From CADEED01 sp035701825 (lineage in GTDB: Bacteria > Pseudomonadota > Gammaproteobacteria > Steroidobacterales > Steroidobacteraceae), in the NCBI GenBank assembly GCA_035701825.1, contig DASSRK010000034.1:1-64000 (forward strand): a DNA stretch of 64,000 nt, read 5' to 3'. This document shows, one piece after another, positions 1 through 8,462 of this stretch. A program made the translations under genes and the position numbers. The notes beneath the pieces were generated by a model. That model saw only the letters and a list, made by a program, of their open reading frames with translations. It did no database searches and was not told the DNA's origin. How positions within the stretch are numbered: the stretch's first letter is position 1; each line of letters opens with the position of its first letter.

Positions 1-1087
1 GAATGCGAACGAGGTCATCGCCACGCTCGCCGCTCGCGCGCTCGGCCGCACCGTGCATCCCAACGATCACGTGAACATGTGCCAGAGCAGCAACGACTGC
101 ATTCCGAGCGCCATCCACGTGAGCGCAGTGCTGGCCTCGCGGCGCGACCTGCTGCCGGCGCTCGACGAGCTGTGCGGTGTGCTCAGGCAGAAGGAGATTG
201 CCTGGGCCGCGGTGCTCAAGACCGGCCGCACGCACCTCATGGACGCCACCCCGGTGACGCTCGGCCAGGAAGTGTCCGGCTGGCGCGCGCAGATCGAGCT
301 CGCGATCGAGCGGCTGCGCGCGACCGAGCCGCGCCTGCTGGCGCTGGCGCAGGGTGGCACGGCGGTCGGTACCGGCATCAACGCGCACCCCGAATTCGCG
401 GCGCGCTTCATCGACGAGCTGCGCGCGCAGACGTCGGTGCCGTTCGTCACCGCCGGCAACTTCTTTGCCGCGCAGGGTTCGCAGGACGCGGCGGTCGAAT
501 ATTCCGGTCAACTGCGCGCGCTGGCGGTGGCGCTGATGAAGATCGTCAACGACCTGCGCTGGATGGGCTCGGGGCCGCTGGCCGGGCTCGGCGAACTCAA
601 GCTGCCGGCCTTGCAGCCGGGCAGCAGCATCATGCCGGGCAAGGTGAACCCGGTGATTCCCGAGGCCGTGGCGATGATCGCCGCGCAGGTCATGGGCCTG
701 GATGCCGCCATCGCGATCGCGGGGCAGTCGGGCAATTTCCAGCTCAACGTGATGCTGCCGCTGATCGCCAACAACCTGCTCGCCGCCATCCACCTGCTGG
801 CCGGCGCGGCGCGTGCGCTCGCGCAGCAGTGCATCGCCGGCGTGGAACCGGATCCCGAGCGGCTCGGCGACGTGCTGGCGCGCAATCCCATCCTCGCCAC
901 CGCGCTCAACCCGGTCATTGGCTACGAGCGCGCGGCCGTGATCGCCAAGCGCGCCTACGCCGAGGGACGGCCGGTGTTCGACGTGGCGCTCGAGATGTCG
1001 GGACTTTCGGAAGCGGAGCTGCGTCGCCTGCTCGATCCGGCCGCGCTCACGCGCGGCGGACTGCATGGCGGCGGGGGCGGAGGGTGA
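1..1087 (+). CDS. fumC: Class II fumarate hydratase, 5' truncated by window edge
   Basis: Interconverts fumarate and malate in the TCA cycle as a soluble homotetramer. The reading frame is open from base 2, so the N-terminal part lies outside the window; about 361 residues are visible of a usual 460 or so. Visible family marks are VHPNDHVNMCQSSND near the start, TGRTHLMDATPVTLGQE, and the signature loop GSSIMPGKVNP (about bases 622-654) that carries the catalytic serine. The fumarase-type VHPNDHVN segment favours fumarase over aspartate ammonia-lyase. The C-terminus ends in a run of glycines (GGLHGGGGGG), which is unusual and probably a G-rich slip-prone extension. It overlaps the next gene by 4 bases (GTGA), suggesting coupled translation. 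Confidence 0.93.
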   Translation, partial: NANEVIATLAARALGRTVHPNDHVNMCQSSNDCIPSAIHVSAVLASRRDLLPALDELCGVLRQKEIAWAAVLKTGRTHLMDATPVTLGQEVSGWRAQIELAIERLRATEPRLLALAQGGTAVGTGINAHPEFAARFIDELRAQTSVPFVTAGNFFAAQGSQDAAVEYSGQLRALAVALMKIVNDLRWMGSGPLAGLGELKLPALQPGSSIMPGKVNPVIPEAVAMIAAQVMGLDAAIAIAGQSGNFQLNVMLPLIANNLLAAIHLLAGAARALAQQCIAGVEPDPERLGDVLARNPILATALNPVIGYERAAVIAKRAYAEGRPVFDVALEMSGLSEAELRRLLDPAALTRGGLHGGGGGG

Positions 1088-1746
1088 GCGCGGCGTTCAT
1101 GCACGACGGGCTGCGTGAGCGCATCCTGCGGCGATTCTCGCGCGCGGCGCCGCACCCGGAGCTGGCCGACTGGCGCCTGCTGGGGATGGACGAGGAGCGT
1201 GCGCGGCGCATGCAACGACACTTCCCCGCGAACCCGGTGCCCGCGGCGGTGCTGGTGCCGCTGGTCGATCGCCCGCAGGGCATGACCGTGCTGCTCACGC
1301 AGCGCGCCTCGCAACTCGCGCGCCACGCGGCGCAGATCGCCTTCCCCGGCGGGCGACTCGATCCCGGCGATGCCGACGCGGCCAGCGCCGCGCTGCGCGA
1401 GACCCGGGAAGAAATCGGCCTCGATCCCGGCCACGTGCGCGTCTTTGGCTATCTACCCGATCACATGGTCATCAGCGGCTACCGCGTGACGCCGGTGCTC
1501 GGGCTGGTCACGCCGCCTTTCTCGCTGGAGCTGAACCCGGCGGAGGTCGCCGGTGTGTTCGAAGTGCCGCTGGCGCACGTGCTCGACAGCGCCAACCACA
1601 AGGCGCGACTGCGGCGCGTCGGCGACGAGGACATGCTGTTGTACGACATCCCATGGCAGGGCCAGAACATCTGGGGCGCGACCGCCGGCATGCTTCTGAC
1701 CTTCGTGCGCATGCTGGAGCAGGACCCGGAGCCGCCGCATGGATGA
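1084..1746 (+). CDS. nudL: CoA pyrophosphatase, Nudix family (NudL/YeaB type)
   Basis: Predicted to split coenzyme A and acyl-CoAs into phosphopantetheine compounds and 3',5'-ADP. The 220-residue product has the CoA-specific Nudix segment LLTQRASQLARHAAQIAFPG (residues 70-89), running into a Nudix box ending RETREEIGL (to residue 113); the REx2EE metal-binding core is intact. In the G-x5-E part of the box the acidic position is Asp, as in other members of this subfamily. Start chosen at GTG 1084, which overlaps the fumC stop; an in-frame ATG at 1099 is the alternative. Overlaps mazG by 8 bases, so two nucleotide house-cleaning enzymes are co-transcribed. Confidence 0.9.
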   Translation: MSAAFMHDGLRERILRRFSRAAPHPELADWRLLGMDEERARRMQRHFPANPVPAAVLVPLVDRPQGMTVLLTQRASQLARHAAQIAFPGGRLDPGDADAASAALRETREEIGLDPGHVRVFGYLPDHMVISGYRVTPVLGLVTPPFSLELNPAEVAGVFEVPLAHVLDSANHKARLRRVGDEDMLLYDIPWQGQNIWGATAGMLLTFVRMLEQDPEPPHG

Positions 1747-2524
1747 GTCCGCGGCGCGCGCGCTGCAGCGCCTGCTGGAAATCATGCGGCGGCTGCGCGA
1801 TCCGCAGGCCGGCTGCCCGTGGGACCGGGAGCAGGATTTCGCCAGCGTGGCCCCGTACACCATCGAGGAGGCCTACGAGGTGGCCGACGCCATCGGGCGC
1901 GAAGCGCCGGCGGACATCGAGTCGGAGCTCGGCGATCTGCTGTTCCAGGTGGTTTTTCATGCGCAGATGGGGGCTGAGCGCCAGTGGTTCGACTTCGCGA
2001 GCGTCGCCAATGCCATTTCCGACAAGCTGACCGCGCGCCACCCGCACGTGTTTGCCGGGCTGCCGGCCGGCTCGGAACGCGAACTCAATCGCGACTGGGA
2101 AGAACACAAGGCACGTGAACGAGCCGCGCGCCAGGACGCGGCGCTGAGCGAGCTGGCCGACGTGCCGCTGGCGCTGCCAGCGCTGGCGCGTGCCGCGAAG
2201 CTCGGTAAGCGGGCCGCGCGGGTCGGATTCGACTGGCAGGATGCGCAGGGCGTGCGCGCCAAGATCGACGAGGAACTCGCCGAGGTCGCACAGGCGAACG
2301 CGCAACAGAAGCCCGAGGAAATCGGCGACCTGCTGTTCGCGGTCGCCAACTGGTCACGTCATCTCGGCACCAATCCCGAGGAAGCCTTGCGGCTCGCGAA
2401 TGAAAAATTCGAGCGCCGGTTCCGCCGCATGGAGTCGATGGCCCGCGAGCGGGGCATCGAGCTGTCACGACTCGATGCCACCGGTTGGGACCGCCTGTGG
2501 AACGAGGCCAAGGCCCTCAGTTGA
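1739..2524 (+). CDS. mazG: Nucleoside triphosphate pyrophosphohydrolase MazG
   Basis: Hydrolyses NTPs and dNTPs to monophosphates and pyrophosphate, clearing damaged nucleotides. The 261-residue length matches the two-domain E. coli-type MazG. The first domain has CPWDREQ (residues 26-32) and the helical metal site EEAYEV...ESELGDLLFQVVFHAQ; the second has the matching EIGDLLFAVANWSRHLG. ATG 1739 lies inside the end of the Nudix gene, so translation is probably coupled. Its stop overlaps the stop of the convergent lipoprotein gene by 8 bases, so the two transcripts must run into each other. Confidence 0.95.
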   Translation: MDESAARALQRLLEIMRRLRDPQAGCPWDREQDFASVAPYTIEEAYEVADAIGREAPADIESELGDLLFQVVFHAQMGAERQWFDFASVANAISDKLTARHPHVFAGLPAGSERELNRDWEEHKARERAARQDAALSELADVPLALPALARAAKLGKRAARVGFDWQDAQGVRAKIDEELAEVAQANAQQKPEEIGDLLFAVANWSRHLGTNPEEALRLANEKFERRFRRMESMARERGIELSRLDATGWDRLWNEAKALS

Positions 2525-3788
2525 GGCGGCAGCCGGGGACCGACAACGAGACGTCGCGGGCGTGACGGTTGTCACGCAGTGTCCCGGTGAGCACCTGGGT
2601 ACCGGGCGCGGCCGACGTGTCGAACGTGCCGTTGGTGATCGAGAAGCTGTTGTCGGCCGTGGTGACACTCAGGCTCGAACCGACGAGCGTGCCGCTGACC
2701 TGCACGGGCTGGCCATTTCCCGCGACGTCCAGGTCCACGACGATGCCGGTCACCTGGTTGTTGGCGTCGATTTCCAGGTTGACCAACAACAGGGTGGGAA
2801 ACGTCGAGCCCGCGATGCGATAGACGGGCAGGTCACTCGAATACGAACGTGAGGCCAGGAACGCGCCGCTGGCGCCGCCGGCAGACCAGGTGCCCGTGAT
2901 GATCAATGGATTGTCGTAGTCACCGCTGAATTGCGCCGCGCCTCCGATCTCGGTGGCCTGGAAATCCGGTGTCAGCGAGAGCGCGGACGGCGTGCTGCCT
3001 TCGAAGAGCGACAGCGTCCGGTCACTGCGATCGTACGCCACGGCGTGGATGAGGCTCGGGCCGAAAGACACCAGCGCGACATAGCCGTTCTCGCCGCCGC
3101 CACTGTAGTTGCCGCGATACACACCGCTGTACGTGCACCACACGCTGCGCCCGAAATGGGCGCGTGCCGGAGTGACGTCGGGGAGGTCATGCGGCGTACC
3201 GTCCGCGCTCTGCGCATCCGCACGGATGGTCGCGAGCGCTGTCGCCAGGTCGGCGGGAGCAGTGGTGAAATCTACCTGCGACCAGTTCTGCGCGCGATCG
3301 CGGACTGCCTGCGAAATCTGGATGCCGTTCTCCGGGTTGCCGTCGGAGTCGAGCATCTGCAGGAAGCGCAGCCGGTTGTCGATCTGGTTCGTGAGGTTCG
3401 AGCCGAGATCCGTGGGCAGATACATCGGATGCATGAACAGTTGTCCCGGCGCCGTGCCCAGCGTGACTGCGCCGATGCTGAAGGTGATGGGCTGGCCTAC
3501 GACATATTGGTAGCGGCCATTGGCGCCGGTGGTTCCGCTCAGACCGGCCGAGGAGTAGCTGAGGCCTTCCACGTTCGAATCCCTGAACACGCCGGTCGCG
3601 GTGCTGCCTGGCGCCGGAAGGGTCGGTGGCGCGGGAGGCAGCGTCCAACCCGTGGTCGAAGGAGGAGGCGGAGGGGGTGGCGATGGTGAAGGGGAGCCGG
3701 AATCCGATCCTCCGCCGCCTCCGCAGGCCGCGATCAACGCCAGCATTCCCGAAATTCCCAGCCACGCGCCCGCCGCATTGCGATTCAT
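2517..3788 (-). CDS. Surface or periplasmic lipoprotein with Pro/Ser/Gly-rich linker, function unknown
   Basis: A 423-residue predicted lipoprotein. The N-terminus has a short hydrophobic signal and a lipobox ending LIAAC, with the acylated Cys at residue 22, followed by a Gly/Ser/Pro-rich linker (about residues 23-55) that would lift the fold off the membrane. The body begins with a Gly/Tyr-rich beta segment (ATGVFRDSNVEGLSY, then GRYQYVVGQPITFSIG and LDSDGNPENGI), an arrangement recurring in proteobacterial extracellular lipoproteins and adhesin-like proteins. The rest looks like beta-sandwich. Start chosen at 3788 because AGGGGAC lies about 9 bases upstream. It lies 95 bases downstream of the LuxR-type regulator on the same strand, so they may be co-transcribed. 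No enzymatic motif was recognised. Confidence 0.75.
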   Translation of the reverse strand: MNRNAAGAWLGISGMLALIAACGGGGGSDSGSPSPSPPPPPPPSTTGWTLPPAPPTLPAPGSTATGVFRDSNVEGLSYSSAGLSGTTGANGRYQYVVGQPITFSIGAVTLGTAPGQLFMHPMYLPTDLGSNLTNQIDNRLRFLQMLDSDGNPENGIQISQAVRDRAQNWSQVDFTTAPADLATALATIRADAQSADGTPHDLPDVTPARAHFGRSVWCTYSGVYRGNYSGGGENGYVALVSFGPSLIHAVAYDRSDRTLSLFEGSTPSALSLTPDFQATEIGGAAQFSGDYDNPLIITGTWSAGGASGAFLASRSYSSDLPVYRIAGSTFPTLLLVNLEIDANNQVTGIVVDLDVAGNGQPVQVSGTLVGSSLSVTTADNSFSITNGTFDTSAAPGTQVLTGTLRDNRHARDVSLSVPGCRLN

Positions 3789-3883
3789 GTCGAGTCCGTC
3801 CCCTGTGTAGTTGGTCGCCCCCGGGCTTCCGACAGGCGGATTCCCGGCGGCGGCAATCTCACTCGCGTGGCGGTGACCCGGCA

Positions 3884-5020
3884 TCACCCATTTGGGTGAA
3901 ATCGTCCCAGCAGGGCAGGACTCGTGAATATCCGGCGCACCAGTTGCGCCTGCGTGCTGACGCCGGTTTTCGCGTAGATGGACTTGAGTTGTGAGCGCGC
4001 GGTATTGCGAGTCACGCCCAGCAGCCGCGCCGCTTCTGTCAGCGTGTGGCCGCGCGCCAGCAGTCGCGCCAGGGCGGCTTCCGCGGTAGTCACATTCAAC
4101 GCGGTTCTCAACAGCAGCTGGTCCGGATCGACGTCGCGATCCGGATCGAAAATGGCCACCATCCATTGCGCCTCGACGCCGAGCCAGGATTGCCCGCTGG
4201 CAGGCAGGGGTACGGTCACGAGGGCCAGGTGCGGGAGCGGTGGCGCGCGCCGCACCTGCACGCAATCCAGGTCGCGCTCGAGCAATCCATTGCGCGTCAA
4301 CACCGCGGCGAAGGCAGCGGCCTCGGCGCCGCGTGTGAAACCGAGCGTGCCTCCATCGGCGTGGATGCCATCGCGGAGCGAGAGCAGCCGGCGTGCACTT
4401 GCCGACGCTTCCAGGACGCGCAGATTCGCATCCAGCAGCAGCGTGCCGAAGGGCATGCGGTCGATGCACTCGAGCAATCCGCGGGATGTCGATTGCGCGT
4501 GCTGTAGCCGATCCTTGATCTCGAGGATGCGGCGCACGTGGGGCACCAGGAATCGCATCGCGTCGCGATCGTGCTCGTCGAATTCGCCGCCATGCGCGTC
4601 ATGGAGCAGCGTCATGACCACGCCGCGCCGCGGATGGCGGGTAATCCAGGTCGCCATGAAGTACGGAATGTTCCAGCGTCGCAGGAACTCATGATGGATC
4701 GGCAGGCGGCGCAATTCGCGCACGTCGGTCAGCATGCGCTCAGTCTGCGGTTCACCCACTTCGCAGGTCAGGCCGGCGGCATGCCGCGGATCGAGGTGAA
4801 TCCAGTTCTGCTGGTAGTCAGTCATGGCGGCCGGGTCATTGCGCAGCACGTCCGCGCGGTACACCCGGTTGCAGCGCGGGTCCACGGAGAACAAGGCGAG
4901 CGAGTTCGCGCCGAACCGATCGCACACAGTGCCAAGGGCGCGTTTCCAGGCTTCATCGTCGAGCAGGCCGGCGTACAAGCCATCGAGCAGCTGTGGCAGG
5001 TCGGTCCGCGCGCGGCGCAT
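3884..5020 (-). CDS. LuxR-family transcriptional regulator with N-terminal sensor region
   Basis: A 378-residue DNA-binding regulator. The C-terminal helix-turn-helix of the LuxR/GerE type starts near residue 308 (TTAEAALARLL, then LTEAARLLGVTRNTARSQLK with the recognition helix, then SIYAKTGVSTQAQLVRRI). The upstream 300 residues have no receiver-domain aspartate pattern and look like a PAS/GAF-like sensory region; the ligand is unknown. It is divergent from the glycine-zipper gene (202 bases apart) and points towards the lipoprotein gene, so those two are the obvious candidate targets. Start at ATG 5020 fits the whole-family length; RBS is weak. Confidence 0.85.
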   Translation of the reverse strand: MRRARTDLPQLLDGLYAGLLDDEAWKRALGTVCDRFGANSLALFSVDPRCNRVYRADVLRNDPAAMTDYQQNWIHLDPRHAAGLTCEVGEPQTERMLTDVRELRRLPIHHEFLRRWNIPYFMATWITRHPRRGVVMTLLHDAHGGEFDEHDRDAMRFLVPHVRRILEIKDRLQHAQSTSRGLLECIDRMPFGTLLLDANLRVLEASASARRLLSLRDGIHADGGTLGFTRGAEAAAFAAVLTRNGLLERDLDCVQVRRAPPLPHLALVTVPLPASGQSWLGVEAQWMVAIFDPDRDVDPDQLLLRTALNVTTAEAALARLLARGHTLTEAARLLGVTRNTARSQLKSIYAKTGVSTQAQLVRRIFTSPALLGRFHPNG

Positions 5021-5222
5021 GGTTCTTCTTGTTCGCCCTGTCGTGGTTGCGGGGCATGGTCCGGCGTGGCGAGTCTCGACGTCAAGCGGTGCCTGGAATC
5101 GGCTTATCTGCGGGGCAGATCCCGCATTCAGTAGGGATTCATCGGAGCCCTCTTACAGTGGCGCCACGGTCGGTCTCCCCGGGGCTTCGGGTCCCGGGCA
5201 CCACCCGGACGACGGAGGCGTT
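5021..5222. promoter_or_regulatory. Divergent intergenic region between LuxR-type regulator and glycine-zipper gene
   Basis: About 200 bases that must hold the promoters of both divergent genes. It contains the imperfect dyad GATCCC...GGGATTC near 5119-5142, which could be an operator, and a good ribosome-binding site (GGAGG) just before ATG 5223. No convincing consensus -35/-10 pair was identified on either strand. Confidence 0.3.
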
Positions 5223-5864
5223 ATGTCGATCGAAAATCGCAACAAGAAGTTTCTCGTGTCGATGGTGGCGGCGGCGGTTTCGATTGCCGCGACCGCAGCG
5301 TTCGCCCAGGAGCGCTACGACGAGCGCTACGACGGTGGCTACCAGAATGGCGATGAGCGATATCAGCCGGGATACGACGAGCGTGACGACGACGCGGTCT
5401 ACGACTACGCCAAAGTCGTCGACGTCCAGCCGCTGACCACGCGCGTGCGCGTCAGCACCCCGCAGCGCGAGTGCTGGGACGAGAAGCGCACCGAGCCCGG
5501 TGGCTATGCGCCCGGCCCGCACGGTCCGCAGGTGGCCGGCAGCACGCTGCTCGGCGCCGCGATCGGCGCGGTCATCGGCCACAACCTTGGCCATGGGCAT
5601 CACCGCGACGAGACCGCGATCGCCGGTGCCATCGTGGGCGGCGCCCTCGGGCACCAGCAGGGCATGAACCGCTACGGACAGCGGCTGCCGGCGAACGAGT
5701 ACACGGTGCAGCGCTGCGAGACGCGCTACCACGACGAGTACCAGGAGCGCATCGACGGCTATCGCGTCACCTACCTCTATCATGGCCGCCGCCAGGTGAC
5801 CGAGCTGCCGTATCGTCCCGGCGAGCGGATCCGGGTGCGCGTGGACGTGAGTCCGGCGGAATGA
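5223..5864 (+). CDS. Glycine-zipper 2TM envelope protein
   Basis: A 213-residue exported protein. A signal peptide covers residues 1-28 (cleavage after AFA), followed by a Tyr/Asp/Arg-rich stretch (residues 30-62). A glycine-zipper double transmembrane-like segment (about residues 107-144: GSTLLGAAIGAVIGHNLGHG and AIAGAIVGGALGHQQG) is typical of the 17-kDa surface-antigen / SlyB-like family, which sits in the outer membrane or periplasm. The C-terminal part, with YRVTYLYHGRRQ, resembles the usual tail of these proteins. Two cysteines (84 and 165) may form a disulfide. RBS GGAGG is 4 bases before ATG. Exact function of the family is unknown. Confidence 0.82.
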   Translation: MSIENRNKKFLVSMVAAAVSIAATAAFAQERYDERYDGGYQNGDERYQPGYDERDDDAVYDYAKVVDVQPLTTRVRVSTPQRECWDEKRTEPGGYAPGPHGPQVAGSTLLGAAIGAVIGHNLGHGHHRDETAIAGAIVGGALGHQQGMNRYGQRLPANEYTVQRCETRYHDEYQERIDGYRVTYLYHGRRQVTELPYRPGERIRVRVDVSPAE

Positions 5865-5959
5865 TCGGAGAGTTGTTTGTCATCGCGACGTGGGCGGCCT
5901 GGGTGTTCCGGGGCGCCCACATCGCGTTTCAGGCACAAAGCGTTAAACTCGCGCCCGTC

Positions 5960-6280
5960 ATGACGAAACTTCGCAAAGGTTTCCTGCCCGTTGCGCTGCT
6001 GGCGATGGGCTGCGCGTCGCTCTCGCAGGCGCACGGCCTGTCGTCGCCCTGGCGCGGCGGCACCAACGTGCAGCCGCCGGCGCGCCTGGTCGAGGCGCAG
6101 CGCGACGGCATCTCGCTCGATGAAGCCGTACGCCGCGCGGAGCAGCAGTACCACGCGCGCGTGGTGCGCACCGAGGTGCAGGACGAAGACGGCCGCAAGG
6201 TCTATGTACTCAAGTTGTTGTCGGACGACGGCCGCGTGATCCAGGTACGCATCGACGCCGCCACCGGCAGGATGCGCTGA
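5960..6280 (+). CDS. PepSY-domain periplasmic protein
   Basis: A 106-residue small exported protein with a signal peptide (about residues 1-24, ending SQA) and a single PepSY domain (ISLDEAVRRAEQQYHARVV...YVLKLLSDDGRVIQVRIDA). PepSY proteins are thought to inhibit proteases or sense envelope state. It ends 3 bases before the response regulator gene, so it belongs to the same operon and may feed envelope information to the sensor kinase, as small PepSY proteins often do beside two-component systems. ATG 5960 was chosen because a -10-like TAAACT precedes it and the signal peptide then begins properly; an upstream in-frame ATG at 5861 would give an unlikely N-terminus. Confidence 0.85.
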   Translation: MTKLRKGFLPVALLAMGCASLSQAHGLSSPWRGGTNVQPPARLVEAQRDGISLDEAVRRAEQQYHARVVRTEVQDEDGRKVYVLKLLSDDGRVIQVRIDAATGRMR

Positions 6281-6283
6281 CCC

Positions 6284-6970
6284 ATGCGAGCACTGGTCGT
6301 CGAGGACGAAGCCACCCTGCGCGAAGGCCTGCGCGAACAGCTCGCCACGAAGGGTTTCACCGTGGACGTGGCCGCGGACGGTGAAGAAGGCCTGTACGCC
6401 GGCAATGAATACCCGCTCGACATCGCGGTCATCGACCTCGGTCTGCCGAAACTCTCGGGACTCGAGCTGATCCGCAAGCTGCGCGCCGCCGGCAAGAAAT
6501 ATCCCATCCTGATCCTGACGGCGCGCGATCGCTGGCAGGACAAGGTCGAGGGCCTGCAGGCCGGCGCCGATGATTACGTCGCCAAGCCGTATCACTTCGA
6601 GGAAGTGCTGGCGCGCATGCAGGCGCTGATGCGGCGCGCGGGTGGCTGGGCCTCGCCCATCCTCGAGTGCGGTCCCATCCACCTGGATACGCGCGCCCAG
6701 GCCGTGAAGCTCAACGGCGTGCCGATCGAGCTCACCACTTTCGAATACCGGTTGCTCGAGCACATGATGCTGCGCGCCGGCGACGTCATCTCGAAGACCG
6801 AGCTCACCGAGCGGCTCTACGACCAGGACTACGAGCGCGACAGCAACGTCATCGAGGTGTTCATCGGGCGGTTGCGCCGCAAGCTCGATCCCGACGAGAC
6901 GCTGCGGCCCATCGAGACCCTGCGCGGCCGAGGCTATCGCTTCTCGATCGCGCGCAGCGCCGGCAGCTGA
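6284..6970 (+). CDS. OmpR/PhoP-family response regulator
   Basis: A 228-residue two-component transcription factor. The receiver domain has phospho-acceptor Asp51 (VIDLGLPK), the switch Thr79 (LILTARD) and Lys101 (YVAKPYH). The C-terminal winged helix is of OmpR type (ELTTFEYRLLEHMMLRAGDV ... SNVIEVFIGRLRRKLDP ... TLRGRGYRF). It lies between a PepSY protein and a histidine kinase in one operon. The sequence resembles PhoP/QseB-type regulators, so magnesium, cationic-peptide or envelope-stress responses are plausible, but the signal cannot be read from sequence. Confidence 0.93.
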   Translation: MRALVVEDEATLREGLREQLATKGFTVDVAADGEEGLYAGNEYPLDIAVIDLGLPKLSGLELIRKLRAAGKKYPILILTARDRWQDKVEGLQAGADDYVAKPYHFEEVLARMQALMRRAGGWASPILECGPIHLDTRAQAVKLNGVPIELTTFEYRLLEHMMLRAGDVISKTELTERLYDQDYERDSNVIEVFIGRLRRKLDPDETLRPIETLRGRGYRFSIARSAGS

Positions 6971-7033
6971 TCGCGACCGATGTCGCGCCAGGGGCGGGCA
7001 ACTCGCACCACGAGCGTCGCGCGCGCGGCGTGC

Positions 7034-7038
7034 GGAGG
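7034..7038 (+). promoter_or_regulatory. Ribosome-binding site fixing a TTG start
   Basis: GGAGG sits 5 bases before TTG 7044. It is the only good ribosome-binding site upstream of the kinase reading frame and supports the non-ATG start, which gives the short N-terminus followed at once by the first membrane helix. Confidence 0.65.
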
Positions 7039-7043
7039 TTGAC

Positions 7044-8414
7044 TTGGCGCAGCCTTCGCTCAGACGGCGGCTCATGTTGTCGGTGCTGGTCGTGCTGGTG
7101 GTGTTCTTCGGCCTGACCGTTTTCCTCCTGGACATGCTGTTTCGCGACGCGGCCGAGCGCAGCCTGCGCGAAGTGCTCGATGCGCAGATGGTGGCGCTGG
7201 TGGCCGCCGCGGATCCCGACGGCCCCGAGTCGGTGACACCGACCGCGACCCTCGAGACGCGCCTCAATACGCCGGGTTCGGGGCTATACGCCGAGATCCG
7301 TTCCGCCAGCGGCGAAACCATCTGGCGTTCGCCCTCGGTCACCGGGTCGCAGGCGCAATTCGGGCCACCGCTCGAAGAAGGCGAGAGCCGCTTCTTCTAC
7401 ACGCAGGTCGCGGGCACGCCCATCCATCTGGCGGTAGCCAGCCGCAGCATCGTGTGGACCAACCTGCACGGCTCCCCGGCACGCTTCACGTTCAGCGTGG
7501 CGTCGGATCTCGACGCGTACGAATTGCAGGTGGCGAGCTTCCGCCGCCAGCTGATCGGCTGGTTCTCGGGACTGGCGCTGTTGTTCGTGGCGGCGCTGGC
7601 ACTGCTGATGCGCTGGCTGGGACAACCGATGCGCCGCCTGGAACGCGAGATCAAGCAGGTCGAGGCGGGCACGCGCGAGCAGCTGGGTGGTGATTGGCCG
7701 CAGGAGCTGGCGCCTATTACTGGAAATCTCAACGCGCTGCTCGAGGGCGAGCGCACCCGCATCCGGCGCTACCGCGACACGTTGGGCAATCTCGCGCACA
7801 GCCTCAAGACGCCACTCGCGGTGATGCGCCAGTCGCTGGGCAATGCCGACGAGCAGACCCGCACCGCGGTGCTCAATGACGAGATCGACCGCATGAGCGG
7901 CATCATCGAGCACCAGATGAAGCGCGCCGCGGCCAGCGGCGGCGTGCTGCTGGGCCAGGCGCCCGTGGAACTCGCGCCCGTGGTCACCGACCTGCGCGGC
8001 GCGCTGCTCAAGGTCTATGGCAACAAGGACCTGCTGTTCGAAGTCGCGATCGCGCCAGGGACGCAATTCATCGGCGATGCGGCCGATCTCACCGAGCTGC
8101 TCGGCAATGTGCTCGACAACGCCTGCAAGTGGGCGCGGTCGCGCGTGCGCATCGAGGCGGGGATCGAGGCGGAGGCGAGTTCGCGGACCGCGCTGCACCT
8201 GCGGATCGACGACGACGGCCCCGGGATCGCCGAAAGCGATCGCGCGCGCGTGCTGACGCGCGGCGGCCGCGCGGATGAGGCCACCCCCGGCCACGGGCTC
8301 GGCCTCGCCATGGTGCGCGACACGGTGGAGTTGTACGGCGGCGAACTGCGCATCGACGCGTCGGCGCTGGGCGGCGCGCGCCTCGAGCTCAAACTACCGG
8401 GACGCACCGCCTGA
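7044..8414 (+). CDS. Sensor histidine kinase, PhoQ-like
   Basis: A 456-residue inner-membrane kinase. Membrane helices at about residues 12-32 and 172-190 flank a periplasmic sensor domain of about 140 residues. The HAMP-like linker is followed by the phospho-acceptor His252 (NLAHSLKTPLAV), the N box (NVLDNACKWA), G1 box (DDDGPGIAES) and G2 box (GHGLGLAMVRD). The NLAHSLKTPL form of the H box is typical of the PhoQ branch. It starts at TTG. It follows the regulator gene by 73 bases and is likely its partner. Its stop codon directly abuts a 48-base palindrome that probably ends the transcript. Confidence 0.92.
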   Translation: MAQPSLRRRLMLSVLVVLVVFFGLTVFLLDMLFRDAAERSLREVLDAQMVALVAAADPDGPESVTPTATLETRLNTPGSGLYAEIRSASGETIWRSPSVTGSQAQFGPPLEEGESRFFYTQVAGTPIHLAVASRSIVWTNLHGSPARFTFSVASDLDAYELQVASFRRQLIGWFSGLALLFVAALALLMRWLGQPMRRLEREIKQVEAGTREQLGGDWPQELAPITGNLNALLEGERTRIRRYRDTLGNLAHSLKTPLAVMRQSLGNADEQTRTAVLNDEIDRMSGIIEHQMKRAAASGGVLLGQAPVELAPVVTDLRGALLKVYGNKDLLFEVAIAPGTQFIGDAADLTELLGNVLDNACKWARSRVRIEAGIEAEASSRTALHLRIDDDGPGIAESDRARVLTRGGRADEATPGHGLGLAMVRDTVELYGGELRIDASALGGARLELKLPGRTA

Positions 8415-8462
8415 AAATGGGGTCAGACCCCATTTGCTAGGAAATGGGGTCTGACCCCATTT
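8415..8462. repeat. 48-base perfect palindrome between convergent stop codons
   Basis: Two 21-base units, each itself nearly self-complementary (AAATGGGGTC-A-GACCCCATTT at 8415-8435 and its exact reverse complement at 8442-8462), are separated by GCTAGG. The whole element is a perfect inverted repeat with a 6-base loop. It fills the space between the stop of the kinase gene and the stop of the convergent dehydrogenase gene. It could form one 21-bp hairpin or two small ones and probably acts as a bidirectional terminator. The symmetrical design also resembles REP/BIME-type dispersed palindromes. Confidence 0.85.

Noticed and set aside
79..1083. Upstream extension of the Nudix reading frame inside fumC
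   Set aside because: The frame runs open through fumC by chance; the Nudix fold starts after the GTG at 1084.
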